A stretch of DNA of 64,000 bases from contig PAKP01000071.1 of the NCBI GenBank assembly GCA_002706985.1, forward strand, positions 39,724 through 103,723, written 5' to 3'. The stretch is from Sneathiella sp. (lineage in GTDB: Bacteria > Pseudomonadota > Alphaproteobacteria > Sneathiellales > Sneathiellaceae). This document shows positions 34,528 through 44,956 of this stretch, piece after piece. The position numbers and the translations under genes were made by a program. A model generated the notes under the pieces. That model was not told the origin of the DNA. It searched no databases and saw nothing but the letters and a program-made list of their open reading frames with translations. Every line of letters begins with the position of its first letter. Position 1 is the stretch's first letter.

Positions 34528-35745
34528 GTGAAACCCATTCAAAACACCGAAAGCGTTGGCTTCAGCGAGACGCGGCTCGAGTATATTACGGACTGGATGA
34601 ACCGGTATGTGGAGGACGGCAAGCTTGCGGGCGCCCAGACTGTCGTCGCACGCGGAGGCCAGATTGCCTATTCAAAATCCGTGGGGCAGGCGGACAGGGA
34701 AAATAATATTCCCTGGAAAGAGAACACGATGGCTCGGTTCTACTCCATGACCAAGCCGATCAGTTCCATCGCCTTGATGATGCTGTATGAGCGGGGATTG
34801 TTCCATCTGGATGATCCGGTGGAAGAGTTTATTTCTGCGTTCAAGGATATGCAGGTGCTACGGCCGCAGGCCCGAAGTATCGACGATACGGAACCGGCAA
34901 CCAGCAAAATAACCATTCATAACCTTCTCACCCATATGTCCGGTATGACATATGGCTTTAACGAAGGCGTGCTGGGTGATCATTACACTGCCAGCAAAAT
35001 GGACTTCGGCCCGACACGCGGAAGTCTGGAGAGCCAGATTGAAAAACTCGCCGCTATGCCGTTGCTTTTTAATCCGGGAGAGCGATGGAATTACGGGGTG
35101 TCGACGGATGTCGTCGGGCGGCTGGTTGAGGTTATATCCGGGCAGGACCTCAGAACCTATTTTTACGAAAATATATTTCAACCACTTGGCATGGTGGATA
35201 CGGATTTCGGTGTGCCGGCCGAGAAAATCGATCGCTATGCCACTGCCTACGGGGTTAATGAGGCGGGGGAAACCATCGTCATGGATCCCCGGACGAAGAG
35301 CGCCTTCCAGCGGGAGAACGTAGTCTGTTACTCCGGTGGCGGCGGGCTGATCTCAACGGCCTCGGACTATCTCAAATTCGCGGAAATGATCCGCAAACTG
35401 GGAGAGTATGACAGCGGACATCTGCTGGGGTCGCGGACTATGGACTTCATGACACAAAACCACCTGGACGGTGATCTGGCGAATTACGGTCAGCCGGTCT
35501 TCTCCGAGGTTTCCTTTGTCGGTGTCGGCTTTGGTCTCGGCGGCTGGGTCATGTTGGAGCCGGCCTTGTCTCAAATGATGGGATCCCCGGGTGATTTCGG
35601 TTGGGGTGGAATGGCAAGTACGGTTTTCTGGGTCGATCCGGTTGAAGATATGACCGTTCTTTTCCTGACGCAGTTTATTCCGAGCAGTCACTATCCGCTG
35701 CGCAAGGAATTGCGGTCACTTGTCTATCAGGCTTTGATCGATTAG
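34528..35745 (+). CDS. Serine hydrolase of the class C beta-lactamase/esterase family
   Basis: 405-residue hydrolase. Catalytic SxxK appears as FYSMTKPI and the tyrosine motif as RWNYGVSTDVVG. The third box, KTG in true beta-lactamases, appears as GWGGMAST, as in EstB-type esterases, so antibiotic hydrolysis is unlikely. No signal peptide is visible, so it should act in the cytoplasm. It starts with GTG at 34528 after AAGGGAGA; an ATG at 34447 lies inside the FAH gene and is rejected. Last gene of the cassette; probably cleaves an ester or lactone. Confidence 0.83.
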   Translation: MKPIQNTESVGFSETRLEYITDWMNRYVEDGKLAGAQTVVARGGQIAYSKSVGQADRENNIPWKENTMARFYSMTKPISSIALMMLYERGLFHLDDPVEEFISAFKDMQVLRPQARSIDDTEPATSKITIHNLLTHMSGMTYGFNEGVLGDHYTASKMDFGPTRGSLESQIEKLAAMPLLFNPGERWNYGVSTDVVGRLVEVISGQDLRTYFYENIFQPLGMVDTDFGVPAEKIDRYATAYGVNEAGETIVMDPRTKSAFQRENVVCYSGGGGLISTASDYLKFAEMIRKLGEYDSGHLLGSRTMDFMTQNHLDGDLANYGQPVFSEVSFVGVGFGLGGWVMLEPALSQMMGSPGDFGWGGMASTVFWVDPVEDMTVLFLTQFIPSSHYPLRKELRSLVYQALID

Positions 35746-35870
35746 ACCTGAGCGCTGTAATAGATGTGACATAAAAGGGCAAAGGTTGCGTCACTGAACC
35801 GACATCCAATCGCAACAATTATTTGAGATACCTTCCTGCAATCTCTCGTAAGAGTATGTAGGAGTGTATT

Positions 35871-36701
35871 TTGGAAACCTTGCGATTTAATAATCTGGAG
35901 CTTCGTCTTGCGAAAAATGCCGCCGATATTGATGCGGCACAGGCGCTGCGCTACCGGATTTTCTATGAAGAAATGGGGGCGACGCCGTCGGCTCTTTGTA
36001 AGAGCCTTGCGCGTGATACAGACCGTTTCGATGAAATCTGTGATCATCTGTTGGTAATCGACCTTGAAAAGGGAACCGATGCGGCACCGTATGTGGTTGG
36101 AACCTATCGTTTCCTCCGGAGTAGCATTGCCCGGAAAAATGGCGGATTTTATTCGGAGTCAGAGTTTGATCTCGGCCATCTGAATGTCTTTCCCGGCGAG
36201 ATTATGGAATTGGGGCGCTCCTGTATCGACGCTGCCTATCGCCGCCGTGGCGCGATGCAGCTGCTATGGCGGGGTATTGCCGCCTATATCCATCAGTATG
36301 ATATGCAGATCATGTTTGGCTGTGGCAGCATTCATGGAACGGATCTGAAGGAGCAGGCGCGGGTTCTATCCTATCTTCATCATTATCATAAGGCGCCCGG
36401 ACATTTACGCCCACGGGCGCTTGAGGAGCATTATATCCCGATGAAGATGATGAAGCGTAAGGAAGTTGATATTGAGCTTGCGCATCGGGAACTTCCGCCG
36501 CTGTTGAAAGGATATCTTCGCCTTGGCGGTTATATCGGCGACGGTGCGGTGATCGACCACCAGTTCAATACGATTGATGTGTGTGTCATCGTTGAAACCG
36601 AAAATGTAACAAGCAAATATATCCGCCATTTCTCTCGGGACCGGAAGGAAAAGGCAACCACCGCTGTGGCGACGGGAAATCCGGTTCAGATCTATTCCTG
36701 A
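35871..36701 (+). CDS. olsB: N-acyltransferase, OlsB-like (ornithine lipid synthesis)
   Basis: GNAT-fold acyltransferase of 276 residues that in rhizobia transfers 3-hydroxyacyl groups from ACP to ornithine. Segments ALRYRIFYEEMGA, VGTYRFLR, EIMELGRSCIDAAYRRRGAM and PLLKGYLRLGGYIGDGAVID match the OlsB/hemolysin-like family. Start is TTG at 35871, with AGGAG six bases upstream. OlsA is not adjacent, so ornithine lipid as product is inference. Its end overlaps the convergent puuD stop by 10 nt. Confidence 0.82.
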   Translation: METLRFNNLELRLAKNAADIDAAQALRYRIFYEEMGATPSALCKSLARDTDRFDEICDHLLVIDLEKGTDAAPYVVGTYRFLRSSIARKNGGFYSESEFDLGHLNVFPGEIMELGRSCIDAAYRRRGAMQLLWRGIAAYIHQYDMQIMFGCGSIHGTDLKEQARVLSYLHHYHKAPGHLRPRALEEHYIPMKMMKRKEVDIELAHRELPPLLKGYLRLGGYIGDGAVIDHQFNTIDVCVIVETENVTSKYIRHFSRDRKEKATTAVATGNPVQIYS

Positions 36702-37900
36702 TCGGTTGATGCCCCTTGTGAAATCCACCAGCCAATAATCTTGCGCTCCTCATCCGTCATCTGGGTGAGGTTGCCAAGCGGCATGGTCTTCGTATCGACT
36801 GTCTGTTGCCTGATACGAGTTTTCTCGCGGGCTATTTGCTGAGGCGTCTCCAGGCGGACTCCCTTGGGAGGGGCGTCATAGTCTGCGTTTGAAGGCTTTG
36901 CAGCATGGCAACTGGTGCAACGCTCAAAGATGATTTTCTCGACCTGTGCAAATGGAACTTTCTCCGTCGGCGCATCGTTATCTGACCTTGGCGCAGCGGC
37001 ATAGGCGATCGCGAAGAACAGGACGAACGCAATCGGTAGCAGGATAAAGCCCTGCTTCGCCCGGCCCTGGTTTTTCATATTGAAGTAATGCCGGACAAGA
37101 ACGCCGACCAGAGCGATACCTGCGAGCAATGCCCAACCATATGTATTCCCGTATGTCATGGGATAATGGTTGCTGATCATGATGAAGAGGACAGGCAGCG
37201 TAAAATAATTGTTGTGAAGGGAGCGCTGCTTTGCCCGCAATCCATAAACCGGGTCCGGCGCTTCGCCTTTTTTCGCCGCTGAGACGAGTGCCATCTGTCC
37301 CGGAATGATCACCATGAGAACATTGGCGACCATGATGGTTCCCATAATCGCTCCGACATGGATATAGGTGCCGCGACCGCTGAAAACCTGCGCAAGGCCA
37401 AAAGCGGCGAGGGTCAGCAGGATAAAAAGGACAATGCCGAATGCGGCCTGATTATTGATTAATGGCGATTTGCAAAGAGCATCATAGATAATCCAGCCCC
37501 CGACAATAGAGCCAAGCCCGATCAAAATGGCGGCATCCGTGGAGATATCGGCAATGCTTCTGTCGATGAGGTAAATATCCGCCCCTAAATAATAGAGGAT
37601 CGTGAGCAGGATGAAGCCGCTGATCCAGGTGAAATAGGCCTCATATTTGAACCAGTGGAGCACCGGAGGGATTTCGGGAGGTGCAAGTCGATACTTCTGG
37701 ACTTCATAGAATCCACCGCCATGAACGGCCCATAATTCACCGCCGACCCCGGCCTTGTCCTTGTATCCGTCCTTAACGGGCGGGGTCAGGTTCATATCAA
37801 GCCAGACGAAGTAGAAGGACGCGCCAATCCATGCGATGCCGGTAATTATATGTATCCAGCGGACGGCCAGCTGGACCCATTCCATTAAATCAAATTCCAT
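36692..37900 (-). CDS. puuD: Membrane-bound urate hydroxylase PuuD with C-terminal cytochrome c domain
   Basis: Oxidises urate to 5-hydroxyisourate and passes electrons to the respiratory chain, so no H2O2 is formed as with soluble uricase. Residues 1-300 hold about eight helices (start VQLAVRWIHIITGIAWIGASFY). The C-terminal periplasmic domain has a c-type heme site CTSCH (C328, C331, H332) and a probable Met373 ligand in KTMPLGN. The 402-residue length fits. ATG at 37900 overlaps the upstream cysteine desulfurase stop (TGATG). Last gene of the leftward purine operon. Confidence 0.92.
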   Translation of the reverse strand: MEFDLMEWVQLAVRWIHIITGIAWIGASFYFVWLDMNLTPPVKDGYKDKAGVGGELWAVHGGGFYEVQKYRLAPPEIPPVLHWFKYEAYFTWISGFILLTILYYLGADIYLIDRSIADISTDAAILIGLGSIVGGWIIYDALCKSPLINNQAAFGIVLFILLTLAAFGLAQVFSGRGTYIHVGAIMGTIMVANVLMVIIPGQMALVSAAKKGEAPDPVYGLRAKQRSLHNNYFTLPVLFIMISNHYPMTYGNTYGWALLAGIALVGVLVRHYFNMKNQGRAKQGFILLPIAFVLFFAIAYAAAPRSDNDAPTEKVPFAQVEKIIFERCTSCHAAKPSNADYDAPPKGVRLETPQQIAREKTRIRQQTVDTKTMPLGNLTQMTDEERKIIGWWISQGASTDQE

Positions 37901-39132
37901 CAACTTCCCTCATGGCGGATGTCCATGCTGCCTTCAGAACTTTTTTTAATCCTGGGATACGCACCGGCAATTTGTTGGGCGGCGTATTCAATGTCTTCGA
38001 ATGATGTTGGCCGGCCGAGGCCTATCCTGATCGTCGCGGCAACCTTCTCGGCGCCGAGACCCATTGCGCGAAGCACATGGGAGGATTCAGATTTCATCGA
38101 ACCGCAGGCAGACCCTGTGCTAAGCGCCAGATCAGGTAATTCATGCAATAAATCCTCGGCATCAAGGCCCACGAATGTCATACTGATACATCCCGGAATA
38201 TGCGGCGCCATGTCGCCGTTCAGTCGGAACTCTTCACCTAGTCTTTTGCGCAACGTATCTATAAAAGCTGTCCGCAACTGCCCAACATATTGCGCATCTC
38301 TCTCCCTGTTCTCATTTGCAATCCGGCAGGCCTCACCAAGACCGACACAAAGGGCGGTTGGCAGCGTGCCGGGGCGAAGGTCTCTTTGCTGGCCGCCACC
38401 ATGGAAAAGAGGGGCAATTTTGGTTCCCTCTTTTATATAGAGGGCGCCGATGCCCATTGGGCCATATATCTTATGTCCGGACAGGCTGAGCAGCGTGATA
38501 CCATCCTCAATAACGTCCAGTCTCTCTGTGACGAGGGCTTGCGCAGCATCACAGTGAAAGGCGATATTCCTCTCCGCGCAGATCCGACCGATGGAGCCGA
38601 TATTCTGTCGCACGCCCGTTTCATTGTTCGCGGCCATGACGGAAACCAGAATAGTTTCCGGCCTTATCGCCTTTTCTAGTTGTTCAAGGTCGATCAGGCC
38701 GTTTTCGTCGACCGGCAGCAGCGTAAGCGCGATGCCTTCATATTTTGAAAGATGTTTAAGCGGCTGCAGGACGGCTTCATGTTCTGTCTCAACCGATATG
38801 ACGTGCCGTGCACCGGAAGCCGCCCGGACGAGTCCCAGAACCGCCAGATTGTTGGCCTCAGTCGCCCCTGAAGTGAAAACAATCTCATAAGGCCGGGCAT
38901 TAATGAGTTTGGCGATATGCGCTTGCGCCTGTTCAATCGACTGACGGGCCCGATGACCAAAACGATGTGTGCTGCTGTGCGGATTACCCGATGACTCCTT
39001 TGCCGCTGTTGCAATTGCTTCGGCGACCTCATGGCCCAGTGGTGTGGAGGCTGGGTAATCAAGATAGATCGGGAGCGACAATGTTGAACCTTCAAAAGAA
39101 ACCTGGCGATGATGTTCAACCGGGGAATTCAT
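37900..39132 (-). CDS. Cysteine desulfurase (NifS/IscS-like), probable Moco sulfuration partner of XDH
   Basis: PLP enzyme of 410 residues that takes sulfur from cysteine onto an active-site cysteine. PLP lysine is K221 in SLSGHKIYGP, His in VETEHEAV, and the persulfide Cys is C343 in LSTGSACGS. The gene sits inside the purine operon, coupled to puuD by TGATG and 3 nt after adenine deaminase. In Rhodobacter capsulatus NifS4 sulfurates the molybdenum cofactor for xanthine dehydrogenase together with XdhC; the same role here is inferred from location. No Fe-S assembly genes are adjacent. Confidence 0.88.
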   Translation of the reverse strand: MNSPVEHHRQVSFEGSTLSLPIYLDYPASTPLGHEVAEAIATAAKESSGNPHSSTHRFGHRARQSIEQAQAHIAKLINARPYEIVFTSGATEANNLAVLGLVRAASGARHVISVETEHEAVLQPLKHLSKYEGIALTLLPVDENGLIDLEQLEKAIRPETILVSVMAANNETGVRQNIGSIGRICAERNIAFHCDAAQALVTERLDVIEDGITLLSLSGHKIYGPMGIGALYIKEGTKIAPLFHGGGQQRDLRPGTLPTALCVGLGEACRIANENRERDAQYVGQLRTAFIDTLRKRLGEEFRLNGDMAPHIPGCISMTFVGLDAEDLLHELPDLALSTGSACGSMKSESSHVLRAMGLGAEKVAATIRIGLGRPTSFEDIEYAAQQIAGAYPRIKKSSEGSMDIRHEGS

Positions 39133-39135
39133 CGC

Positions 39136-40205
<1,070 letters not shown>

Positions 40206-40218
40206 TGCGGTTTGAATG

Positions 40219-41295
40219 TTACTTGGGAAGCTGACCTTCAACACCTTCGACATACCAGTTCATGCCGAGCAGCGTTCCGTCATCAAGAGCAGATCCTTCG
40301 GCAGCACCGACAGATCCATCCTGTTTGTTAAAGGGACCCGCGAAAGGAAGAATGGATCCGTCCTCGATGCCTTTCCGGGTTTCCTGAGCAAGAGCGACTA
40401 CGTCCTCAGGAATTGCTTCGTTGTACGGCGCGAGTTCAACCATACCGGACTTGAAGCCGCCCCAGACGTCCTGAGATTTCCAGGTGCCGTCCAGAACCGC
40501 TCTGGTGCGATCAATATAGTACCCGTCCCAATTGTCGATAATTGCTGTCAACTGTGCCTTGGGGGCGAACTTGGCCATATCGGAAGCCTGCCCAACCGCC
40601 CAGACGCCCCGGTTCTCAGCCACCTGAAGCGGGGCGGGGCTGTCCGTGTGCTGCAGAATGATATCGGCGCCCTGATCGATCAGGGCCTTGGCCGCATCGC
40701 TTTCCTTACCCGGATCGTACCATGTGTTCACCCAGGCGACCTTGACCGTCACATCAGGGTTGACGCTACGCGCGGCAAGCGTCATGGCGTTGATCCCGCG
40801 AACAACTTCCGGGATGGGAAAGGAGCCGATATAGCCAATGACGTTTGATTTAGTCATCTTGCCGGCGATCTTGCCGACTACATATCGCCCTTCATAAAAC
40901 CGCGCTGAATATGTGCTGACGTTATCCGCACGCTTGTAGCCGGTGGCATGTTCGAACTTCACATCGGGAAACTGCTTGGCGACTTTGAGCGTCGGGTTCA
41001 TGAAACCAAAGGAGGTCGTGAAGATAAGTTTATAGCCATCTGCTGCCATCTGGCGGATAACCGGTTCACTGCTTGATTCCTTGACGCTTTCCACAAAGGA
41101 GGTTTTTACCTTATCGCCGAACTCTTCCTGGACGGCCTGGCGGCCAAGTTCGTGACGATATGTCCACCCATGATCGCCAATCGGGCCCACATAAATGAAA
41201 CCAACTTTGTCTTCAGCGGTGGCGGTTCCCCCCATAAGAAGCGCGCCAGCCAATGCAGCGACGCTGATCAGGCCTGAGAATTTTTTTCGTGTCAT
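40219..41295 (-). CDS. BMP-family nucleoside/purine ABC transporter substrate-binding protein
   Basis: Periplasmic receptor of the basic membrane protein (PnrA/Med) family, 358 residues. A Sec signal (MTRKKF, hydrophobic core, cleavage around TATA) is present, with no lipobox cysteine. Family pattern: VGFIYVGPIGDHGWTYRHE, FTTSFGFMNPTL, VIGYIGSFPIPEVVRGINAM, and WYDPGKESDAAKALIDQGAD. The neighbouring two permeases and double ATPase complete a nucleoside-type importer; context suggests purine nucleosides or bases. A strong stem-loop follows its stop. Confidence 0.9.
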   Translation of the reverse strand: MTRKKFSGLISVAALAGALLMGGTATAEDKVGFIYVGPIGDHGWTYRHELGRQAVQEEFGDKVKTSFVESVKESSSEPVIRQMAADGYKLIFTTSFGFMNPTLKVAKQFPDVKFEHATGYKRADNVSTYSARFYEGRYVVGKIAGKMTKSNVIGYIGSFPIPEVVRGINAMTLAARSVNPDVTVKVAWVNTWYDPGKESDAAKALIDQGADIILQHTDSPAPLQVAENRGVWAVGQASDMAKFAPKAQLTAIIDNWDGYYIDRTRAVLDGTWKSQDVWGGFKSGMVELAPYNEAIPEDVVALAQETRKGIEDGSILPFAGPFNKQDGSVGAAEGSALDDGTLLGMNWYVEGVEGQLPK

Positions 41296-41329
41296 TACTT
41301 TCTCCTTTTTAAACAGAAACAGTTCGGTT

Positions 41330-42259
41330 TCATGCTGCCGGATGAAAAATCTTGCCTATACAAGCCGGTGCATGTTTTCGAATACGGGATTCATCTTTCG
41401 ATATCAGGACAAGGACAAGTACGGTCGCCAAATATGGCAGCATCGAAAGGATTTGTGAGGGTACGTTAAGTCCGGCAGCCTGAGCGTGCAACTGCAAAAT
41501 CGTAATACCGCCAAACATATAGGCGCCAACCAGCACAAGCCCCGGCTTCCAGGTTGCAAATACGATGAGTGCAAGGGCGATCCAGCCGCGTCCGGCGGTC
41601 ATATTCTCCGCCCACATCGGTGTGTAGGCGAGGGATAGATAGGCCCCGCCGATCCCCGACATGGCCCCGCCGAACATAACGGCAAGGTAACGGATCGCGA
41701 TCACCGGATAGCCAATCGAATGTGCCGCGTTATGGGAATCACCGACGGCGCGTAGGATCAGTCCCGCCTTGGTCTTATAGAGGAACCAGCTCACAAGGGC
41801 GACCATAACGAAGGAAAGATATACCAAGGCATCCTGTGCGAAGAGAATGGGTCCGATAAAGGGCAGGTCTGAAAGACCCACAATGTCGAGTTTACCCAGC
41901 GCTGAGACAGGTTCTCCGACAAATTCCTGCCCCATCAAGGCGCTGAGACCGACGCCAAACAAGGTGAGTGACAATCCGGTTGCGACCTGGTTCGCCATAA
42001 GCGAAAGGGTGAGGACGCCAAAAAGGAAGGCCATGACGGCCCCGGCAAGCGCCGCGGCGGCAACAGCGAGAAAATAGTTACCGGTGACGAGCGCAGTGAT
42101 AAAACCGCTGACGGCCCCAACGAGCATCATCCCTTCAACGCCGAGGTTGAGGACGCCGGATTTCTCCGTCACGAGCTCTCCAATTCCCGCAAAGACAAGA
42201 GGGGTGGCCGCCGTGATAATGGTGAGAATAACCGGTACAATCCAATCAAATCCGCTCAT
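41330..42259 (-). CDS. Nucleoside ABC transporter permease (second subunit)
   Basis: Inner-membrane permease of 309 residues of the BPD_transp_2 family, with about eight to ten helices. The opening VILTIITAATPLVFAGIGEL followed by SGVLNLGVEGMMLVGAV is typical of the smaller permease of nucleoside importers (YufQ/NupQ type). It overlaps its partner permease by one nucleotide and is followed by the BMP receptor after 34 nt. Confidence 0.88.
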   Translation of the reverse strand: MSGFDWIVPVILTIITAATPLVFAGIGELVTEKSGVLNLGVEGMMLVGAVSGFITALVTGNYFLAVAAAALAGAVMAFLFGVLTLSLMANQVATGLSLTLFGVGLSALMGQEFVGEPVSALGKLDIVGLSDLPFIGPILFAQDALVYLSFVMVALVSWFLYKTKAGLILRAVGDSHNAAHSIGYPVIAIRYLAVMFGGAMSGIGGAYLSLAYTPMWAENMTAGRGWIALALIVFATWKPGLVLVGAYMFGGITILQLHAQAAGLNVPSQILSMLPYLATVLVLVLISKDESRIRKHAPACIGKIFHPAA

Positions 42260-43335
42260 TATGACGTGGCCTTTCTTGAAATATTCAGACGGAATCGATA
42301 GTGGACGAGCACATCACAGGCGAGGAGGAAGAAGAGAACCATCCCCTGAAATACGCCGGTCACAGCAACCGGGAGACCGAGATTAATCTGTGCTGTTTCC
42401 CCGCCAAGGTAGGTGAGGGCCATCAACAAGCTGGCAAAGAAGATTCCAACTGGATGAAGTCGCCCCAAAAACGCTACGATAATTGCTGTAAAACCGTATC
42501 CCGGGGAAATGGAAGGAACAACCTGATCGATAGGGCCACTTACCTCGGAGAAACCGGCAATGCCGGAAAGCGCTCCGGCAAACAAAAGGGTGAGCCATAT
42601 GATTTTCTTCTGACTGAAACCCGCATAGCCGCCCGCGCGCGGCGCTTCCCCGATAACCTTCACCTGAAAACCGATGAGTGTCCGGGCCATCATGATCCAG
42701 GCACCGAAAACAGCCAGCAATGCTAGAAGTGTTCCAAAATGCATTCTTGTGCCAGCGATCAATATGGGCATATCGGCGCTTTCACTAAATGTCTGCGATT
42801 CAGGAAAGTTAAAACCCGCCGGGTCCCGCCACGGTCCGTGGATCAGGACGGACAGAAAAAGCAGGGCAACATAGACCAGCATCAGGCTGGTCAGAATTTC
42901 GTTGGCGTTAAAGCGTGTTTTGAAGAATGCCGGAATGGCGGCCCAGGCAGCTCCCCCAATCGCCGCCATGATGATCATTGCCGGCAGCAGGAAGATACTG
43001 TCTGTTTCAGGGAAATAGATGAAAAGACTGCTCCCGACGATGGCGCCCATAGTGAGCTGGCCTTCCGCGCCGATATTCCAGACGTTGGCCCGGAAGCCTA
43101 AGGACAGACCGATCGCACAGAGTATCAGCGGTGTCGCCTTGACGAAGAGTTCAGAGAATTCATATTGGGTGTCCAGCGGGGCGACAAAAAACTGGTAAAG
43201 CGCCTCAATCGGATTCACCCCCAACAGCTCAAAGAGCAGGATGCTGGCAAGGACGGTCAGGGCGAGGGCGATGATTGGCGTCAGATAGACCATCGCCTTG
43301 GAATATTCACTTCGTTTCTCGATTTTAAGTAACAT
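42259..43335 (-). CDS. Nucleoside ABC transporter permease (first subunit)
   Basis: Inner-membrane permease of 358 residues, the larger YufP/NupP-type subunit. Visible family segments are KATPLILCAIGLSLGFRANV, WNIGAEGQLTMGAI, FNANEILTSLMLVYVA and INPGYGF-like SISPGYGFTAIIVAFLGRL. The ATG at 43335 follows a GGAGG site; ten extra upstream codons (MAWEKRR...) overlap the ATPase gene and are unlikely. It overlaps the ATPase end by 11 nt. Confidence 0.88.
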   Translation of the reverse strand: MLLKIEKRSEYSKAMVYLTPIIALALTVLASILLFELLGVNPIEALYQFFVAPLDTQYEFSELFVKATPLILCAIGLSLGFRANVWNIGAEGQLTMGAIVGSSLFIYFPETDSIFLLPAMIIMAAIGGAAWAAIPAFFKTRFNANEILTSLMLVYVALLFLSVLIHGPWRDPAGFNFPESQTFSESADMPILIAGTRMHFGTLLALLAVFGAWIMMARTLIGFQVKVIGEAPRAGGYAGFSQKKIIWLTLLFAGALSGIAGFSEVSGPIDQVVPSISPGYGFTAIIVAFLGRLHPVGIFFASLLMALTYLGGETAQINLGLPVAVTGVFQGMVLFFLLACDVLVHYRFRLNISRKATS

Positions 43336-44878
43336 GGGCCGCCTCCGTCTTTTCTCCCATGCCATGGGTGCCGCCCATCAACAGGCCGATTTCTTCAATG
43401 GTTATTTCCGACAGCTCCCGCCCGACCGACAGCCGTCCTTCCGAAATAACGGCAATCCTGTTGCTAATTGCGAACAGTTCATCGAGATCCTGACTTATCA
43501 CAAGGACTGCAGCGCCATTTTCCGCGAGGTTGATCAGTGTCTGATGAATAAAGGACGCCGCGCCCGCGTCCACGCCCCAGGTCGGATGCGCCACGATGAT
43601 GACGTTCGGCTTTTGCAAAACCTCCCGTCCAACAATGAACTTCTGCAAATTGCCCCCTGAAAGGCTGTTTGCTGTGTGATTGACGCCCGGCGTTCGAACA
43701 TCGAACTGTTTTACAATATCGACAGCATAATTTTCCGTATTTCCCTTATTGATGAAGCCGTTATTCATCAACGACATTCGACTGTAGCCGCTTAAAAACG
43801 CATTCTCGGTGAGCATCATTTCCGGTACGGAGCCGTGACCAAGACGATCTTCCGGTACAAACGCAAGGCCGAGGTTTCTTCGCTGGTTGGGCCCAAACTG
43901 ACCTATTTCCTTGCCATCTAGGGAAATTGCGCTTGCATCTTTGCTGCGGGTTTCCCCGCTTAAGGCCGCCAGCAGTTCGATCTGTCCATTACCGGCAACA
44001 CCGGCAATACCAAGTATCTCTCCGCTACGGACTTCGAAATTGATTGTGTTAAGGTTGACGCCGAATTCTATATCCGCATCGATGTTCAGGTTATTGACTT
44101 TCAACCGGACAGGCCCTTTCTCAGGCTGGGCGGAATGTTCCGGTGCGTGCAAATTCGTCCCGATCATCATCTCTGCGAGACTCTTTGCGGTTTCCTGTGT
44201 GGGATCGCATTCATTAATATATTTTCCGCCGCGCAGGATCGTTGCCTTATGGCAGAGCGCCTTGATCTCATCAAGCTTGTGGCTGATATACAGGATCGAA
44301 ACACCTTCATCGGACAGGCGTCGCAATGTTTCGAACATTTTTTCGGCTTCTTGAGGCGTGAGAACCGAAGTCGGTTCGTCCATGATGAGAAGCTTTGGAT
44401 TTTGCAGGAGGCAGCGAACAATCTCGATGCGCTGCTTTTCGCCAACGGAGAGGGTATGTACCTGTCTGTGCGGCTCCAACGGCAGGCCGTAGTTATTGGA
44501 AACTTCGACAACTTCGCGGGCGAGCTTGGCCATGTCCTGCCTACCTGACATGCCGAGTGCGATATTCTCCGTAACGGTCATCGCCTCGAACAGTGAGAAA
44601 TGCTGAAACACCATGCCAATGCCGGTTTTGCGGGCGGCATGGGGGTTGGGAATCTTCACCGGATTGCCCGCCCAGAAAATTTCCCCTTCATCGGCCTCCA
44701 GAACGCCGTAGATTATTTTCACAAGCGTACTTTTACCGGCGCCATTTTCGCCCAGAAGAGCATGAATTTCTCCGGGCATGATTTTGAGATCAATATGATC
44801 ATTGGCGAGACAGCCCGGATAGGCCTTGGTGATCCCCCGCAGTTCAAGCTGTGGTGTTCCGCCGCCATTATTCATCAT
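43325..44878 (-). CDS. Nucleoside ABC transporter ATP-binding protein (tandem domains)
   Basis: Double ATPase of 517 residues. Domain 1: Walker A GENGAGKST, signature LSVGEKQRIEIVRCL, Walker B LLIMDEPTSVLTP. Domain 2: the Walker A equivalent is GVAGNGQIE, which lacks the usual Lys-Ser/Thr; signature NSLSGGNLQKFIVGRE, with VIIVAHPTWGVDAG at Walker B. This degenerate second domain is typical of BMP-linked nucleoside importers (YufO-type), so only one site is likely fully catalytic. No strong ribosome site precedes the ATG pair at 44878. Operon with the two permeases. Confidence 0.9.
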   Translation of the reverse strand: MMNNGGGTPQLELRGITKAYPGCLANDHIDLKIMPGEIHALLGENGAGKSTLVKIIYGVLEADEGEIFWAGNPVKIPNPHAARKTGIGMVFQHFSLFEAMTVTENIALGMSGRQDMAKLAREVVEVSNNYGLPLEPHRQVHTLSVGEKQRIEIVRCLLQNPKLLIMDEPTSVLTPQEAEKMFETLRRLSDEGVSILYISHKLDEIKALCHKATILRGGKYINECDPTQETAKSLAEMMIGTNLHAPEHSAQPEKGPVRLKVNNLNIDADIEFGVNLNTINFEVRSGEILGIAGVAGNGQIELLAALSGETRSKDASAISLDGKEIGQFGPNQRRNLGLAFVPEDRLGHGSVPEMMLTENAFLSGYSRMSLMNNGFINKGNTENYAVDIVKQFDVRTPGVNHTANSLSGGNLQKFIVGREVLQKPNVIIVAHPTWGVDAGAASFIHQTLINLAENGAAVLVISQDLDELFAISNRIAVISEGRLSVGRELSEITIEEIGLLMGGTHGMGEKTEAAHVT

Positions 44879-44956
44879 GCGGCCATTTTTGTTGCGTCAT
44901 TTTACCCCCTCCATCGTCTGTCCTAATCCTAGAGACCGAATTCCTGACGGTCCATA

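Noticed and set aside
34528..35745. Beta-lactam resistance gene
   Set aside because: Although it has the SxxK and Tyr boxes of class C enzymes, it lacks KTG and any signal peptide, which fits cytoplasmic esterases.
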